Assembly: GCA_963712595.1 (NCBI GenBank)
Contig: CAVQIM010000001.1
Coordinates: forward strand, 496,001-560,000
Direction of reading: 5' to 3'
DNA from: VRUE01 sp963712595
GTDB lineage: Bacteria; Actinomycetota; Thermoleophilia; Solirubrobacterales; 70-9
DNA length: 64,000 bases
Position numbers and translations under genes: made by a program. This document shows, one piece after another, positions 31,969 through 41,071 of this stretch. Within the stretch, counting starts at the first letter, position 1. Each line of letters opens with the position of its first letter. Under the pieces are notes generated by a model. It was given only the letters and a program-made list of their open reading frames with translations, was not told where the DNA came from and ran no database searches.

Positions 31969-33344
31969 ATTTCGCCCTCCCCCACCAGCGCCTCGCCCAG
32001 CCTGAAGACGTCACCGGCGCCGATCGTGACCAGGACCTGGCCCTCGACGCCGCTGGCCTGGGCGCGATCCAGGCGAGCGGCCAAGGCGACCCGGGCCGCT
32101 CCGGCGTCGGGCAGCCAGAGGACCGGCCTACCTCCCATCCGCTCCGCCGCCGCCTGCGCGACCTGTAGGCCGCTGACGCCGGCGAGGTCCCCCACCGGCT
32201 CCTCCCGGGCGGCGTACACGTCGAGCACGGCGACCTCGTCCGCCAGGGACAGCGCCGCCCCGAACTGCTCGGCAAACGCCTTGGTGCGCGAGTAGAGATG
32301 CGGCTGGAAGACCGCGATCAGGCGAGTTGGCCCGAGCTCGCGCAGGGCCGAAAGAGCCGCTCGCACCTCGGTTGGGTGATGGGCGTAGTCGTCGTATATG
32401 CGGGCGCCGCCGCGCTCACCCTTCAGCTCGAGCCGCCTCCGCACCCCCGGAAAGTCGCCAAGCACCGCCCCATCCCCGCTGACTTCGCCTTTACCCGCGG
32501 ATACCCCGGGAAAGTGCGAAGTCAGCGGCGGCTCGATGCCAGCCAGCTTCAGCGCGGCTAGGGCGGCGCGGGCGTTGAGAAGGTTGTGACGGCCGGGAAC
32601 CGCAAGCGACAGCTCGGCCGGGCCGGGTGAGTCTGGTCCGAAGCCCTCGACCCGCTTTCCCTCGGCCAGGTCATCGAGGCTGCCATCGACCGGCAGGACA
32701 ACGCCATCCGCCTCGGCGGCGAACTCGCGGAAGGCCCGGCGCAACTCCGCCACCGACCCCCAGCGAGCGTGATGGTCCATCTCGAGGTTGGTGACGACGG
32801 CGATCTCGGGCTTCAGCTCGAGGAAGCTGGCGTCGCTCTCGTCTGCCTCGGCGACGACCCACTCGCCCCCGCCCCAACCCGCGTTGGCGGCGGCCCCGTC
32901 GGCGCCGAGCCCCGGCACCTCGCCACCGACGAAGAAGGATGGATCGGCGCCGAGGGCGCGCAGCGCCCAGACCAGCATCGCCGTCGTCGTCGTCTTGCCG
33001 TGGGTGCCGGCGACGGCGATCAGCCGCTTCTCGGCGCAGAGCTCGGCGAGGAGAGCGCCGCGGTGGATCGGCTCGACGCCCCGCTCGCGGGCCTGCGCCA
33101 GCTCCGGGTTGTCGGCGCCGATCGCGGTTGAGACGACCACCTCGGCGCCCGCGGGCAGGTTGGCGGCGTCGTGGCCGACCGTGGGATCGAGGCCCGCTGC
33201 CCGCAACCGCTCCATATAAGAGGAGTCGGCTCGGTCGCTGCCGCTGACCGCCGCCCCCAGCTCGGCGCAAACCAGCGCCAGGCCGCTCATCCCCGCCCCG
33301 CCGATGCCGATGAAGTGCAGCCGGCGTGAAGACCAGTCGCTCAC
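31965..33344 (-). CDS. murC: UDP-N-acetylmuramate-L-alanine ligase
   Basis: Adds L-alanine to UDP-MurNAc. 459 residues. The N-terminal Rossmann motif is HFIGIGGAGMSGLA, the ATP loop is VAGTHGKTTTTAM, and the C-terminal domain carries RIYDDYAHHPTEVRAAL. Between the central domain and that block there is an unusual insertion of about 20 residues (around PPLTSHFPGVSAGKGEVSG) encoded by a family D palindrome at 32476-32528. The frame is kept and the flanking conserved text (LKLAGIE, then FPGVRRRLEL) is intact, so the enzyme should be functional. GTG start overlapping the murG stop. Confidence 0.94.
   Translation of the reverse strand: MSDWSSRRLHFIGIGGAGMSGLALVCAELGAAVSGSDRADSSYMERLRAAGLDPTVGHDAANLPAGAEVVVSTAIGADNPELAQARERGVEPIHRGALLAELCAEKRLIAVAGTHGKTTTTAMLVWALRALGADPSFFVGGEVPGLGADGAAANAGWGGGEWVVAEADESDASFLELKPEIAVVTNLEMDHHARWGSVAELRRAFREFAAEADGVVLPVDGSLDDLAEGKRVEGFGPDSPGPAELSLAVPGRHNLLNARAALAALKLAGIEPPLTSHFPGVSAGKGEVSGDGAVLGDFPGVRRRLELKGERGGARIYDDYAHHPTEVRAALSALRELGPTRLIAVFQPHLYSRTKAFAEQFGAALSLADEVAVLDVYAAREEPVGDLAGVSGLQVAQAAAERMGGRPVLWLPDAGAARVALAARLDRAQASGVEGQVLVTIGAGDVFRLGEALVGEGEI
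32476..32528. repeat. family D palindrome inside murC
   Basis: Outer arms CCGCTGACTTCGC / GCGAAGTCAGCGG enclose an inner stem with small mismatches and a GTATC loop (minus strand). The outer arm and the GTAT-type loop match the element at 59395-59443, while the inner stem differs but still pairs. It is translated in frame within murC and adds residues not expected in the family, a situation like the Rickettsia palindromic elements. Confidence 0.7.
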
Positions 33345-34486
33345 GTTCCGGTACGCCTTTCCCCCGCCATAGGTGGATAAGGCGGACCGGAACCGGCGGC
33401 GGCCAGGACCTCGTGGGCGATGCGGCGGGCGGCGTCGGGGCGGGCCAGGGCGGCGGAGGCGGAGGACATCGCGGCCAGGCCGGGGCGATCGGCGAGAAGT
33501 CCCGCCACACGCTCGGTCAGGAGGTCGGCGCTCAGATCGGAATCGTCGATCGTCTCGGCCGCGCCCGCACCCACCATCCAGGCGGCGTTGGCGCTCTGGT
33601 GATCGGCCGTCGCGTGCGGATACGGCACCAGGATCGCGGGGCGGCCCATCGCGATCACCTCGAAGATCGAGCCGCCGGAACGGGCCAGCACCAGGTCGGA
33701 GGCGGCAAGCACGTCACCCAGGTGCGGCTCGTACGCGATCAGCGTGTAACGGTCGCCGTGCGGGGCCGCCGCCAGGCGCCGCTTCAGCTCTTCGTAGTCG
33801 CGCCGGCCGGTCAGGTGGATGACGTGGAAATCGCGCTCGGCGCCGCCGTCGCGCTCGGCGAAGGCCTCGATCGCGGTCTGGTTGACCGAGCGGGCGCCCT
33901 GGCTTCCGCCCATCACCAGCAGGCAACTGGCATCCGCCGCGATGCGAAAGCGCCGCCGCGCCCCAGCCCGATCTTCGTGCAACACGGCATCCGGCACCGG
34001 CCGCCCCGTGAGCAGGTATCGCTCCCCCTCCCGTCCCGCAATCGGGAAGGCGAGACAGACCCGCCGCGCCCGGTTTGCCAGCAGCCGGTTGGCGAGACCG
34101 AGGTGACTGTCCGCCTCGGTCAGCACCAGTGGGATTCGCGAAAGCACGGCGGCCAGGCCCGCCGGGCCGGCGACGAAGCCGCCACCGCCCATGACGACGT
34201 CGGCGCCGCGCCGACGCAGCACGCCCCGCGCCGCGCCCACCGCGCCCGCCGCCTCGAGTACGGCGCGAGCAGCGCGCAGCGGGTTGCGGCGGTCGATGCC
34301 GCGCACCTTGACGAAATCGATCTCATAGCCAGCGGCGGGGACCAGCTCGGCCTCAATCCGGTCCCGCGTGCCGAGGAAGGAAACCTCGGCGCCGCTAGCC
34401 CGAAGCTCGGCGGCGACGGCCATCGCCGGCACGACGTGGCCGGCGGTTCCCCCCGCCGCCACCACGACTCTGAGCGCTTTTTCCAC
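33341..34486 (-). CDS. murG: MurG, lipid II synthase (GlcNAc transferase)
   Basis: Membrane-associated glycosyltransferase converting lipid I to lipid II. About 381 residues. The N-terminal donor-side loop is VVVAAGGTAGHVVPAMAVA, and later blocks include SFLGTRDRIEAELVPAAGYEID, VMGGSQGARSVNQ and ARSGGSIFEVIAMGRPAILVPYPHATADHQSANA. The GTG at 34486 follows AGGAGC at ten bases. The start lies 92 bp inside the end of ftsW in a different frame; the GGTAGH motif itself is within the overlap, so the overlap is real and not an annotation choice. Confidence 0.93.
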   Translation of the reverse strand: MEKALRVVVAAGGTAGHVVPAMAVAAELRASGAEVSFLGTRDRIEAELVPAAGYEIDFVKVRGIDRRNPLRAARAVLEAAGAVGAARGVLRRRGADVVMGGGGFVAGPAGLAAVLSRIPLVLTEADSHLGLANRLLANRARRVCLAFPIAGREGERYLLTGRPVPDAVLHEDRAGARRRFRIAADASCLLVMGGSQGARSVNQTAIEAFAERDGGAERDFHVIHLTGRRDYEELKRRLAAAPHGDRYTLIAYEPHLGDVLAASDLVLARSGGSIFEVIAMGRPAILVPYPHATADHQSANAAWMVGAGAAETIDDSDLSADLLTERVAGLLADRPGLAAMSSASAALARPDAARRIAHEVLAAAGSGPPYPPMAGERRTGT

Positions 34487-35756
34487 GGCTCGCTTTGCTC
34501 CTTTTACGGGCAGGCGAACGCCCGCCCTCGACGACCCGCAGTTTGCCAGCGCCGGAGGCGCGAGCCGGACGCGCGGCAGCGGCACGGCCGCCGCGGGCGA
34601 CATTGAGAATCAGCCCGACGGCGAACAGGGTGGCCAAGAGGCTGCTGTTGCCGTATGAGACGAAGGGCAAGGGCACGCCGGTCAGCGGTGCCAAGCCCAT
34701 CACCGCGAAGAGGTTGATCGTCGCCTGCGCGAGCACCAACGAGGTGAGGCCGGCGACGAGCAGCTTGCCGTAGCGGTCCTTTGCTTTCTGAGCGACCCGC
34801 AGCCCCGCGTAGCCGAAGAGCGAGAAGAGGCCGACGACGCCGAGGACGCCGATCAGGCCGAGCTCCTCGCCGATCACCGCGGAGATCATGTCGGTGTGCG
34901 CCTCGGGCAGGAAGCCGGCCTTCCCCACGCCGTTGCCGATGCCGACTCCGAAGAGGCCGCCGGAGCCGAGTGCAATCTTCGCCTGGGCCGCCTGGAAGCC
35001 GGCGCCGGTGGCGTCGGCACCGGGATGAAGGAAACCGGTGAGCCGGGCCATCCGGTAGGGCTCGATCAGGGTGACGAGGAGGGCGAAGAAGCCGATGCAG
35101 AGGGCGATCAGGCCGAGGTCGCGCGGACGCGCTCCGGCGGCGAGGAGAATGGAGCCAACCGAGAAGGCGACGACCATTGCCGTCCCCAGGTCCGGCTCGA
35201 CCACGATCAGCATGCAGGCGGCAGCGACGACGAGCAGATAGGGCATCAGCCCGGAGATCGAGCGGACCATCTTCGGTTTGCGGGCGATCAGGTCGGCGCC
35301 GTAGAGGATCAGCGCCACCTTGGCCAGCTCCGAAGGCTGGATCTGCAGGAAGCCAGAGCCGATCCAGCGGCTGGCGCCGTTGACGGAGGTGCCGGCCCCG
35401 AGCACGACCAGGAGCAGGAAAAGCGAGCCGGCAAGGATGGCCGGCGTGAGGCGGCGCACCAGGACGAGGCCGTGGCGCGCGGTCAGGTGCATGACCACCA
35501 GGCCGACCGCGCCGAACATCAGCGTCCGCTTCAGGTAGAAGGCGCTGTTGGAGAGCCCACCGTCGCTGAGCACCTGGGTGGTCGAGCTGGCGGAGAAGAC
35601 CATCACCGCGCCGAAGGCGAGCAGGCAGAGGGTCGCGGTGAGCAGCATGTTGTACTCGGCCGGGAGCGCGGCCGAGCGCGCGCGCCTCGCTTTGGTTTTC
35701 TTCTTTGCCTTGGTCGGCTTCCCCAGCCGGCCGAGGGCGAGCGAGCGAGCGCTCAC
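34395..35756 (-). CDS. ftsW: FtsW, SEDS-family septal glycosyltransferase
   Basis: Polytopic peptidoglycan polymerase of the divisome, partnered with FtsI. 453 residues with about ten hydrophobic segments. Family blocks: NGASRWIGSGFLQIQPSELAKVALILY, VEPDLGTAMVV, HTDMISAVIGEELGLIGVLGV and PLTGVPLPFVSYGNSSLLATLFAVGLILNV. It begins with a basic stretch (KPTKAKKKTKARRAR) and ends with a roughly 60-residue Arg/Gly-rich tail, whose last 30 codons overlap murG. GTG start overlapping the murD stop. Confidence 0.95.
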   Translation of the reverse strand: MSARSLALGRLGKPTKAKKKTKARRARSAALPAEYNMLLTATLCLLAFGAVMVFSASSTTQVLSDGGLSNSAFYLKRTLMFGAVGLVVMHLTARHGLVLVRRLTPAILAGSLFLLLVVLGAGTSVNGASRWIGSGFLQIQPSELAKVALILYGADLIARKPKMVRSISGLMPYLLVVAAACMLIVVEPDLGTAMVVAFSVGSILLAAGARPRDLGLIALCIGFFALLVTLIEPYRMARLTGFLHPGADATGAGFQAAQAKIALGSGGLFGVGIGNGVGKAGFLPEAHTDMISAVIGEELGLIGVLGVVGLFSLFGYAGLRVAQKAKDRYGKLLVAGLTSLVLAQATINLFAVMGLAPLTGVPLPFVSYGNSSLLATLFAVGLILNVARGGRAAAARPARASGAGKLRVVEGGRSPARKRSKASRGKSAQSRGGGGGNRRPRRAGDGRRRRASG

Positions 35757-37123
35757 GACGGGAGCCTCTCGACGATCTCACGAAAGCGCTCGCCGCGCCG
35801 TTCGAAGTTCTCAAAGGCGTCGAAGCTGGCACAGGCGGGAGAGAGCAGCACCGTCTCGCCGGGGCGCGCAGCGGCCGCGGCGCGGTGCACCGCCTGCTCG
35901 AGATCGGCGCAGCGGTGCAGCGCCACCCCGGCCGCGATCGCCGGCGCCAGCTCCTCGGCCAAGCGCTCGGCGGTGGCGCCGGTGAGGTAACAGGCGACGC
36001 AGCACTCGCGAATTGGGTCGAGCAGCGCCGTGAAGGGTTCCCTCTTCTCGCTGCCGCCGAGGATCGCGTGCACCCCGCCCTCGAAGGCACGCATGCCGAC
36101 CGCGGCCGAGGCGACGTTGGTCGCCTTGGAGTCGTTGACGAAGCGAACGCCGCCCACCTCGGCGACCTGCTCGAGCCGGTGCGCGACGCCGGCGAAGCTG
36201 CACAGCCCCTCGCGAACCGCGTCGCGATCGATCCCCATCGAGAGCGCGGCGGCGGCGGCGGCCATCGCGTTGGCGACGTTGTGCTCGCCGATCAGCCCGA
36301 GCTCCTCGACCGAGAGCAGCGGCTCGCCGCCGTAGAAGATCGCGCCCTCGGCGAGGGCCACCTCGCAGTCGGGGCCGGCGCCGTGGCAGAAAGTGACGCG
36401 GCGGGCGCAGCCGCCCAGATCGACCCCGGCCAACGCCGGCTCGTCGCCGTTGTAGACGGCGAGGTCGTCATTGCCCTGATTGGCGAAGATCCGCAGCTTC
36501 GCCGCCAGGTAGGCACCGAGGTCGGCGTGCCGGTCGAGGTGGTCCGGCGCGAGGTTGAGGAAGACCGCGCACTCCGGGGCGAAGGCGGTGCTGTCCTCGA
36601 GCTGAAAACTCGATGCCTCGCAGATCACCGTCGCGTCGGGCTCGATCTCCCCGGCGAGCGAGGAGAGCGGCGTGCCGACGTTCCCCGCCACCGCCATCGG
36701 CTCCCCCGCCGTGCGGTAGACGTGCCCAAGCAGCTCGACCGTGGTCGTCTTCCCGTTCGTCCCGGTCACCGCGACGAACCGGTTCGGGATCGCCCGCCAG
36801 GCAAGCTCTAGCTCCCCGACCACATCGATCCCCCGCTCCAGAGCCGCCGAGATCACCGCGACCTCCCGCGGAACCCCCGGGCTCTTGACCACCGTCCGCA
36901 CCCCCTCCAGGAGCGCCAATCCGTCTGCATCCAGAACGACTTCGACACCGACCTCCCGAAGCCCTGCCGCCCCATCGGGATGCCCAGAATCGACCCCCGT
37001 AACGTCCGCCCCACGTCCAGCAAGGAGTCGGGCAACGGCCTGTCCCGACCGGGCCAGTCCCACGACCAGAAACGGACCCTCAGGCAGCTCCGGGCGAAGC
37101 TTCCTAGGCGGCGGCGCACTCAT
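35753..37123 (-). CDS. murD: UDP-N-acetylmuramoyl-L-alanine-D-glutamate ligase
   Basis: Adds D-glutamate to UDP-MurNAc-L-Ala. 456 residues. N-terminal FLVVGLARSGQAVARLLAGRGADVTGVD, ATP loop VTGTNGKTTTVELLGHV, NLAPDHLDRH and the C-terminal VRFVNDSKATNVASAAVGMRAF are all family blocks. ATG at 37123 has AAGG ten bases upstream; the frame is open for 230 codons further upstream, but that part is antisense-like and unconserved. It follows mraY after 80 bp containing a strong hairpin. Confidence 0.95.
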   Translation of the reverse strand: MSAPPPRKLRPELPEGPFLVVGLARSGQAVARLLAGRGADVTGVDSGHPDGAAGLREVGVEVVLDADGLALLEGVRTVVKSPGVPREVAVISAALERGIDVVGELELAWRAIPNRFVAVTGTNGKTTTVELLGHVYRTAGEPMAVAGNVGTPLSSLAGEIEPDATVICEASSFQLEDSTAFAPECAVFLNLAPDHLDRHADLGAYLAAKLRIFANQGNDDLAVYNGDEPALAGVDLGGCARRVTFCHGAGPDCEVALAEGAIFYGGEPLLSVEELGLIGEHNVANAMAAAAAALSMGIDRDAVREGLCSFAGVAHRLEQVAEVGGVRFVNDSKATNVASAAVGMRAFEGGVHAILGGSEKREPFTALLDPIRECCVACYLTGATAERLAEELAPAIAAGVALHRCADLEQAVHRAAAAARPGETVLLSPACASFDAFENFERRGERFREIVERLPS

Positions 37124-37171
37124 CTCAGAGATACCTTCGCGCTTCACCCATTCGACCCTGTGCACAGCCAC

Positions 37172-37197
37172 GGGAGGTCGGGTGCGCCCGACCTCCC
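37172..37197. terminator. hairpin between mraY and murD
   Basis: Perfect 11-pair stem GGGAGGTCGGG / CCCGACCTCCC with a TGCG tetraloop, just 6 bp past the mraY stop in the transcribed direction. There is no T-run, so full termination is doubtful; partial termination or mRNA processing inside the dcw operon is possible. It is the only sizeable gap in this part of the cluster. Confidence 0.5.
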
Positions 37198-37203
37198 CGA
37201 GAG

Positions 37204-38178
37204 CTACCGCCCAATCGACTGCTGATAAAGCGTGAACCCAATCCCCGAGCAGACCGCGGCGACGATCCAGAAGCGGAGCATGATCTTGGTCTCCGACCAG
37301 GCCATCATCTCGAAGTGGTGGTGCAGCGGCGCCATCAGCAGTACCCGGCGGCGGAAGGTCTTGAAGGAGAAGACCTGGATCGCGACCGACAGCGCCTCGA
37401 TCACGAAGATGCCGCCGATGATGATCAGCAGCACCTCGGTCTGGGTCATCACCGCAAGGGCGCCGATCGCGCCGCCGAGGCCGAGCGAGCCGGTGTCCCC
37501 CATGAAGATCGAGGCCGGGAAGGCGTTGAACCAGAGGAAGCCGATGCAGGCGCCGACCAGGCAAGCCGAGAGCAGCGCCAGGTTCTGCTGCTCGTTGGCG
37601 ACGAAGGCGATCGCCGTATAGGCGAGCAGGACGATCGCGCAGGAGCCGGCGGCGAGGCCGTCGAGGCCGTCGGTGAGATTGACGCCGTTGGAGGTGCCGG
37701 CGATGACGAGGAAGACGAGGACGAAGTAGAGGACCGGGCCGAGGTCGATGCTGGCGTCGCCGATACGGAAGTAGAGGATCGGCTCGAGGCCGACCTCGTG
37801 GCGGGCCACCCACCAGAGCCCGAAGGCGAGAATGACCTGGAAGAGCAGCTTCCAGCGCGCCGAGAGGCCGAGCGAGCGGCGCTTGACGATCTTGATGAAG
37901 TCGTCGGCGAAGCCGATCGTCGCGCAGCCGATCGCGACGCCGAAGACGGCGAGGCTCTGCGCGTCGCGGTCGGAGAGGACCAAATAGGGCACGCAGATCG
38001 AGGCGAAGACGATCAGCCCACCCATCGTCGGCGTGCCGGCCTTGGCGTGGTGCTCCTGCGGCCCGTCCTCGCGGATGTGCTGGCCGAACTCCTTCACCCG
38101 CAGGTACTCGATGAACTTCGGGCCGAGGAAGATGCAGATCAGCATCGCCGCCATCCCGGCGATCAGCACTTCACCCAT
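37204..38178 (-). CDS. mraY: phospho-N-acetylmuramoyl-pentapeptide transferase
   Basis: Integral membrane enzyme making lipid I from UDP-MurNAc-pentapeptide and undecaprenyl phosphate. 324 residues with about ten hydrophobic segments. Signature blocks: REDGPQEHHAKAGTPTMGG, GFADDFIKIVKRRSLGLSARWK with the Mg-binding aspartates, NGVNLTDGLDGLA, and RVLLMAPLHHHFEMMAWSE. ATG at 38178 overlaps the murF stop by 8 bp. Sits between murF and murD in standard dcw order. Confidence 0.97.
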   Translation of the reverse strand: MGEVLIAGMAAMLICIFLGPKFIEYLRVKEFGQHIREDGPQEHHAKAGTPTMGGLIVFASICVPYLVLSDRDAQSLAVFGVAIGCATIGFADDFIKIVKRRSLGLSARWKLLFQVILAFGLWWVARHEVGLEPILYFRIGDASIDLGPVLYFVLVFLVIAGTSNGVNLTDGLDGLAAGSCAIVLLAYTAIAFVANEQQNLALLSACLVGACIGFLWFNAFPASIFMGDTGSLGLGGAIGALAVMTQTEVLLIIIGGIFVIEALSVAIQVFSFKTFRRRVLLMAPLHHHFEMMAWSETKIMLRFWIVAAVCSGIGFTLYQQSIGR

Positions 38179-39514
38179 CCGTTGCCCCCAGCAGCTCCCC
38201 GAGCGACTCCGCGACGGCCTCGAGACCGGCGGAGCGCGAGCCCTTGACCAGGATCGTGTCGCCCGGCTCGAGCTGGGCGGCGAGCAACTCGGCCGCCTCC
38301 TCGGGAGCCCCGACCAGCTCGTCGGGGCCGTACTCCCGCGCCGGCTCGCCGACGCCGACGAGCAGATCGACGCCTTCGGCGCGTGCCCTGGCCCCAACCT
38401 CGCGGTGGTAGCCGGGAGCGCCGGGACCGAGCTCCGCCATCTCCCCGAGCACGGCGATGTGGCGACCTTCGCCAAGTGAGGCGAGGTGGCTGAGCGCGGC
38501 GCGCATCGAGACTGGGTTGGCGTTGTAGCAGTCGTTCACCAGGACGATCCCATCGCCCAGCTCGAGGCGCTCGCCCCGGAAGCGGGAGAAGCCTATGTTC
38601 GCAGCGCGATCGGCCATCGCGGCGAGCGGCGCACCCAACGCCACCCCGACCGCCACGGCCGCCAGGGCGTTGTCCAGGTTGTGCGCCTCGGCAAAGGGAA
38701 AGTGGAAGAGCTGGCTGCCGGCGGGCGTCTCGACCAGCGCCTCGGTAACCCCTCCCTCGACCCGGCTCTCGACAGCACGGACGTCGCCGCCCGGCCCGAA
38801 ACGGAGGAGCCGTGGCGCCTCGCTCAGATGGGGCTCCAGCTCGCCGGCGGAGGCGGGGACGATCGCCGTGCCCTCCGGCGGCAGCGCCGCGAGCACCTCC
38901 GCCTTGGCCGCCGCGATCGCCTCGATCGAGCCGAGCAGCTCGACGTGGACCGGCCCGACGTTGGTGATCACAGCGACCTCGGGCTCGGCGATCGCGGCCA
39001 GCTCGGCGATCTGACCGGCGCCGCGCATCGCCATCTCCAAGACCAGGACGTCGGCGTCATCGGGCGCCTCCAGAACGGTCAGCGGCAGGCCGATCTCGGT
39101 GTTGAGGTTCTCCCGGTTGGCGTGCACCGCCCCCGGCAACAGAGCCCGCGCGATGTCCTTTACCGAGGTCTTGCCGACCGAGCCCGTAACGCCGACGACC
39201 CGGGCGCCGAGCGCCCGCTGCCAGGCCCGGGCAAGTGCCTGCAGCGCCGCAAGCGGATCGGGAGCGGCGAAGACCCAGGCGCCGCCGAGCCCCGCAGCGT
39301 GCTCCGGAGCAGTGGCGACGCCCCATGCGCCCGCTTCGATCGCCGCCGCCCCGAACTCGCCGCCGTCGACCCGCCCGCCGCGAAGGCCGAAGAAGAGATC
39401 CCCTGGGCCGCTCTCGCCGGAGCCGATCGTCGCCCGACTCGGCGTTCCCGGCTCGCCCCTGGCGACGATCTCAGCCCCCGTCGCCTCGGCGATCTCCTCC
39501 GCCGTGAGCTTCAA
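38171..39514 (-). CDS. murF: UDP-MurNAc-tripeptide D-alanyl-D-alanine ligase
   Basis: Adds D-Ala-D-Ala to complete the pentapeptide. 447 residues. ATP loop VVGVTGSVGKTSVKDIARALL, then ANRENLNTEIGLPLTVLE, LVLEMAMRGAGQIAELAAIAEPEVAVITNVGPVH and LVNDCYNANPVSMRAAL. The start is TTG at 39514 (LKLTAEEIAEATGAE), overlapping the murE stop and preceded by GAGGAG at 11 bases; no ATG or GTG gives a better N-terminus. The very long upstream open frame is antisense noise over murE. Confidence 0.95.
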   Translation of the reverse strand: MKLTAEEIAEATGAEIVARGEPGTPSRATIGSGESGPGDLFFGLRGGRVDGGEFGAAAIEAGAWGVATAPEHAAGLGGAWVFAAPDPLAALQALARAWQRALGARVVGVTGSVGKTSVKDIARALLPGAVHANRENLNTEIGLPLTVLEAPDDADVLVLEMAMRGAGQIAELAAIAEPEVAVITNVGPVHVELLGSIEAIAAAKAEVLAALPPEGTAIVPASAGELEPHLSEAPRLLRFGPGGDVRAVESRVEGGVTEALVETPAGSQLFHFPFAEAHNLDNALAAVAVGVALGAPLAAMADRAANIGFSRFRGERLELGDGIVLVNDCYNANPVSMRAALSHLASLGEGRHIAVLGEMAELGPGAPGYHREVGARARAEGVDLLVGVGEPAREYGPDELVGAPEEAAELLAAQLEPGDTILVKGSRSAGLEAVAESLGELLGATDG

Positions 39515-40941
39515 AGGCGGCGCAGCTCCTCGCGCGCGACCTCGCGGTCGTCGAAGGGGATCTTGCGACCCGCCTCGAACTCCTGCCCCTGCTCGTGACC
39601 CTTGCCCGCGATCACCACCGTGTCGCCGGCTTGGGCCCGCCCGAGCGCGAGGGCGATCGCGGCGCGGCGGTCGGGCTCGACCTCGACCGCGGCGCCGTTC
39701 TCGACCCCGGCCAGAACCTCGGCGACGATCGCATCGGGGTCCTCGGAGCGAGGATTGTCCGAGGTGACGACGGCGAGGTCCGAGAGCGCCCCACCGGCGC
39801 GCCCCATCTTCGGCCGCTTGTCGCGGTCGCGGTCGCCGCCGGCGCCGAAGACGGCGATCACCCTGCCCCCGGTCAGCCGCCGCGCTGCCCGCAGCACGTT
39901 TTCCAGCGAGTCCGGGGTGTGGGCGTAGTCGACGAGGACGGCAAAGTCCTGCCCCTCGTCGATCGGCTCGAACCGCCCCGGCACCCGCTCCGCCCGTGCC
40001 AGCCCCGCCGCGGCCACCTCGGGTGCGACACCGAGTGCCGCGGCGGCGGCGAACGCCCCCAGCGCATTCGCCACGTTGAAGTCCCCCGGCAACCCCGTCC
40101 GCACCTCCACCTCCCCGCCAGCGGTGAACCGGGCGCCGCCGGCATCGAAAGAGACGTCGCTGGCATCGAAATCGGCGCCGGCCCCCCCGGCGGAGAAGGT
40201 GAGGCACTCGAATTCCCCCGCCAAGCGACGCCCGTAGGGGTCGTCGACGTTGACGATCGAGGTCCCGGGCCCCATCTCGAAGAGCAGCCGCTTGGAGCGG
40301 AAGTACTCCTCCATGCTGCCGTGGAAGTCGAGGTGGTCCTGGGTGAGATTGGTGAAGAGCGCCACCTCGAAGCGGATCGCATCGCAGCGGTGCAATGCCA
40401 GCGCGTGCGAGGACACCTCCATCGCGCAGGCCCGATCTCCCGCCTCGAGCATCCTGCGAAAGGTCGCCTGCAGATCGATCGCCTCCGGCGTGGTCCGCTC
40501 GACCTCCTCCTCGACCCCGCCGACCACCTGCCTCACCGTCCCCAGCAGCCCGCACTGCACCCCCGCCGCCTCGAGCACCTCCCGCAGCAGGAACGCCGTC
40601 GTCGTCTTCCCATTAGTCCCGGTGACCCCAACGACCCGCAGCTCCCCGGTCGGATCCCCCCAAAACCGAGCCGCCAGAGGCGCCATAGCCGCCCGCGCGT
40701 CCCCCACCACCACCTGCGCCACATCCAACGCCAACTCCCGCTCGACCACCAGCCCAACAGCCCCCGCCTCAACCGCAGCACCGGCAAACTCATGCCCATC
40801 GACCTTCTCCCCCGGAACGCAAAAGAACAACGTCCCGGGCCCAACCTTCCGACTGTCATAAGCAAGAGACCCAACCTCGACGGCGGCGTCCTCGACACCT
40901 CGGACCTCGGCTATCCCCGCAACGAGCGCGCCCAATCTCAC
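39511..40941 (-). CDS. murE: UDP-MurNAc-L-Ala-D-Glu:meso-DAP ligase
   Basis: Adds the third peptide residue. 476 residues. ATP loop VVGVTGTNGKTTTAFLLREV, DLQATFRRMLEAGDRACAMEVSSHAL, and the specificity motif VTSDNPRSEDP. DNPR at this place marks enzymes using meso-diaminopimelate, so this cell wall should be A1-gamma type. GTG start. Separated from the upstream ftsI by the family B palindrome (40956-41070), the only repeat between genes in this half of the dcw cluster. Confidence 0.96.
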   Translation of the reverse strand: MRLGALVAGIAEVRGVEDAAVEVGSLAYDSRKVGPGTLFFCVPGEKVDGHEFAGAAVEAGAVGLVVERELALDVAQVVVGDARAAMAPLAARFWGDPTGELRVVGVTGTNGKTTTAFLLREVLEAAGVQCGLLGTVRQVVGGVEEEVERTTPEAIDLQATFRRMLEAGDRACAMEVSSHALALHRCDAIRFEVALFTNLTQDHLDFHGSMEEYFRSKRLLFEMGPGTSIVNVDDPYGRRLAGEFECLTFSAGGAGADFDASDVSFDAGGARFTAGGEVEVRTGLPGDFNVANALGAFAAAAALGVAPEVAAAGLARAERVPGRFEPIDEGQDFAVLVDYAHTPDSLENVLRAARRLTGGRVIAVFGAGGDRDRDKRPKMGRAGGALSDLAVVTSDNPRSEDPDAIVAEVLAGVENGAAVEVEPDRRAAIALALGRAQAGDTVVIAGKGHEQGQEFEAGRKIPFDDREVAREELRRL

Positions 40942-40955
40942 GCGCCCGATTCTAA

Positions 40956-41070
40956 GAAGGGCGTCGGGTGCCCCTCCCGGCGGCTTGTACTTTTCCGCAG
41001 CTATCCCGCACCTGGTGCCGCCCGCTCAACGGCGGAAAAGTTGAGCCGGGAGGGGCACCCGACGCCCTTC
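40956..41070. repeat. family B long palindrome between ftsI and murE, copy 1
   Basis: Perfect 26-bp arms (40956-40981 and 41045-41070) around a 63-bp core. The core opens GGCTTGTACTTTTCCG and closes CGGAAAAGTTGA, a conserved frame also found at 60161-60274 where the arms are different. The element begins 14 bp from the murE start and ends 1 bp from the ftsI stop, so the two genes are separated by this structure alone. Confidence 0.85.
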
Positions 41071-41071
41071 C

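Noticed and set aside
37124..37813. A 230-codon N-terminal extension of murD
   Set aside because: It is antisense-like over mraY; the MurD fold begins a few residues after the ATG at 37123.
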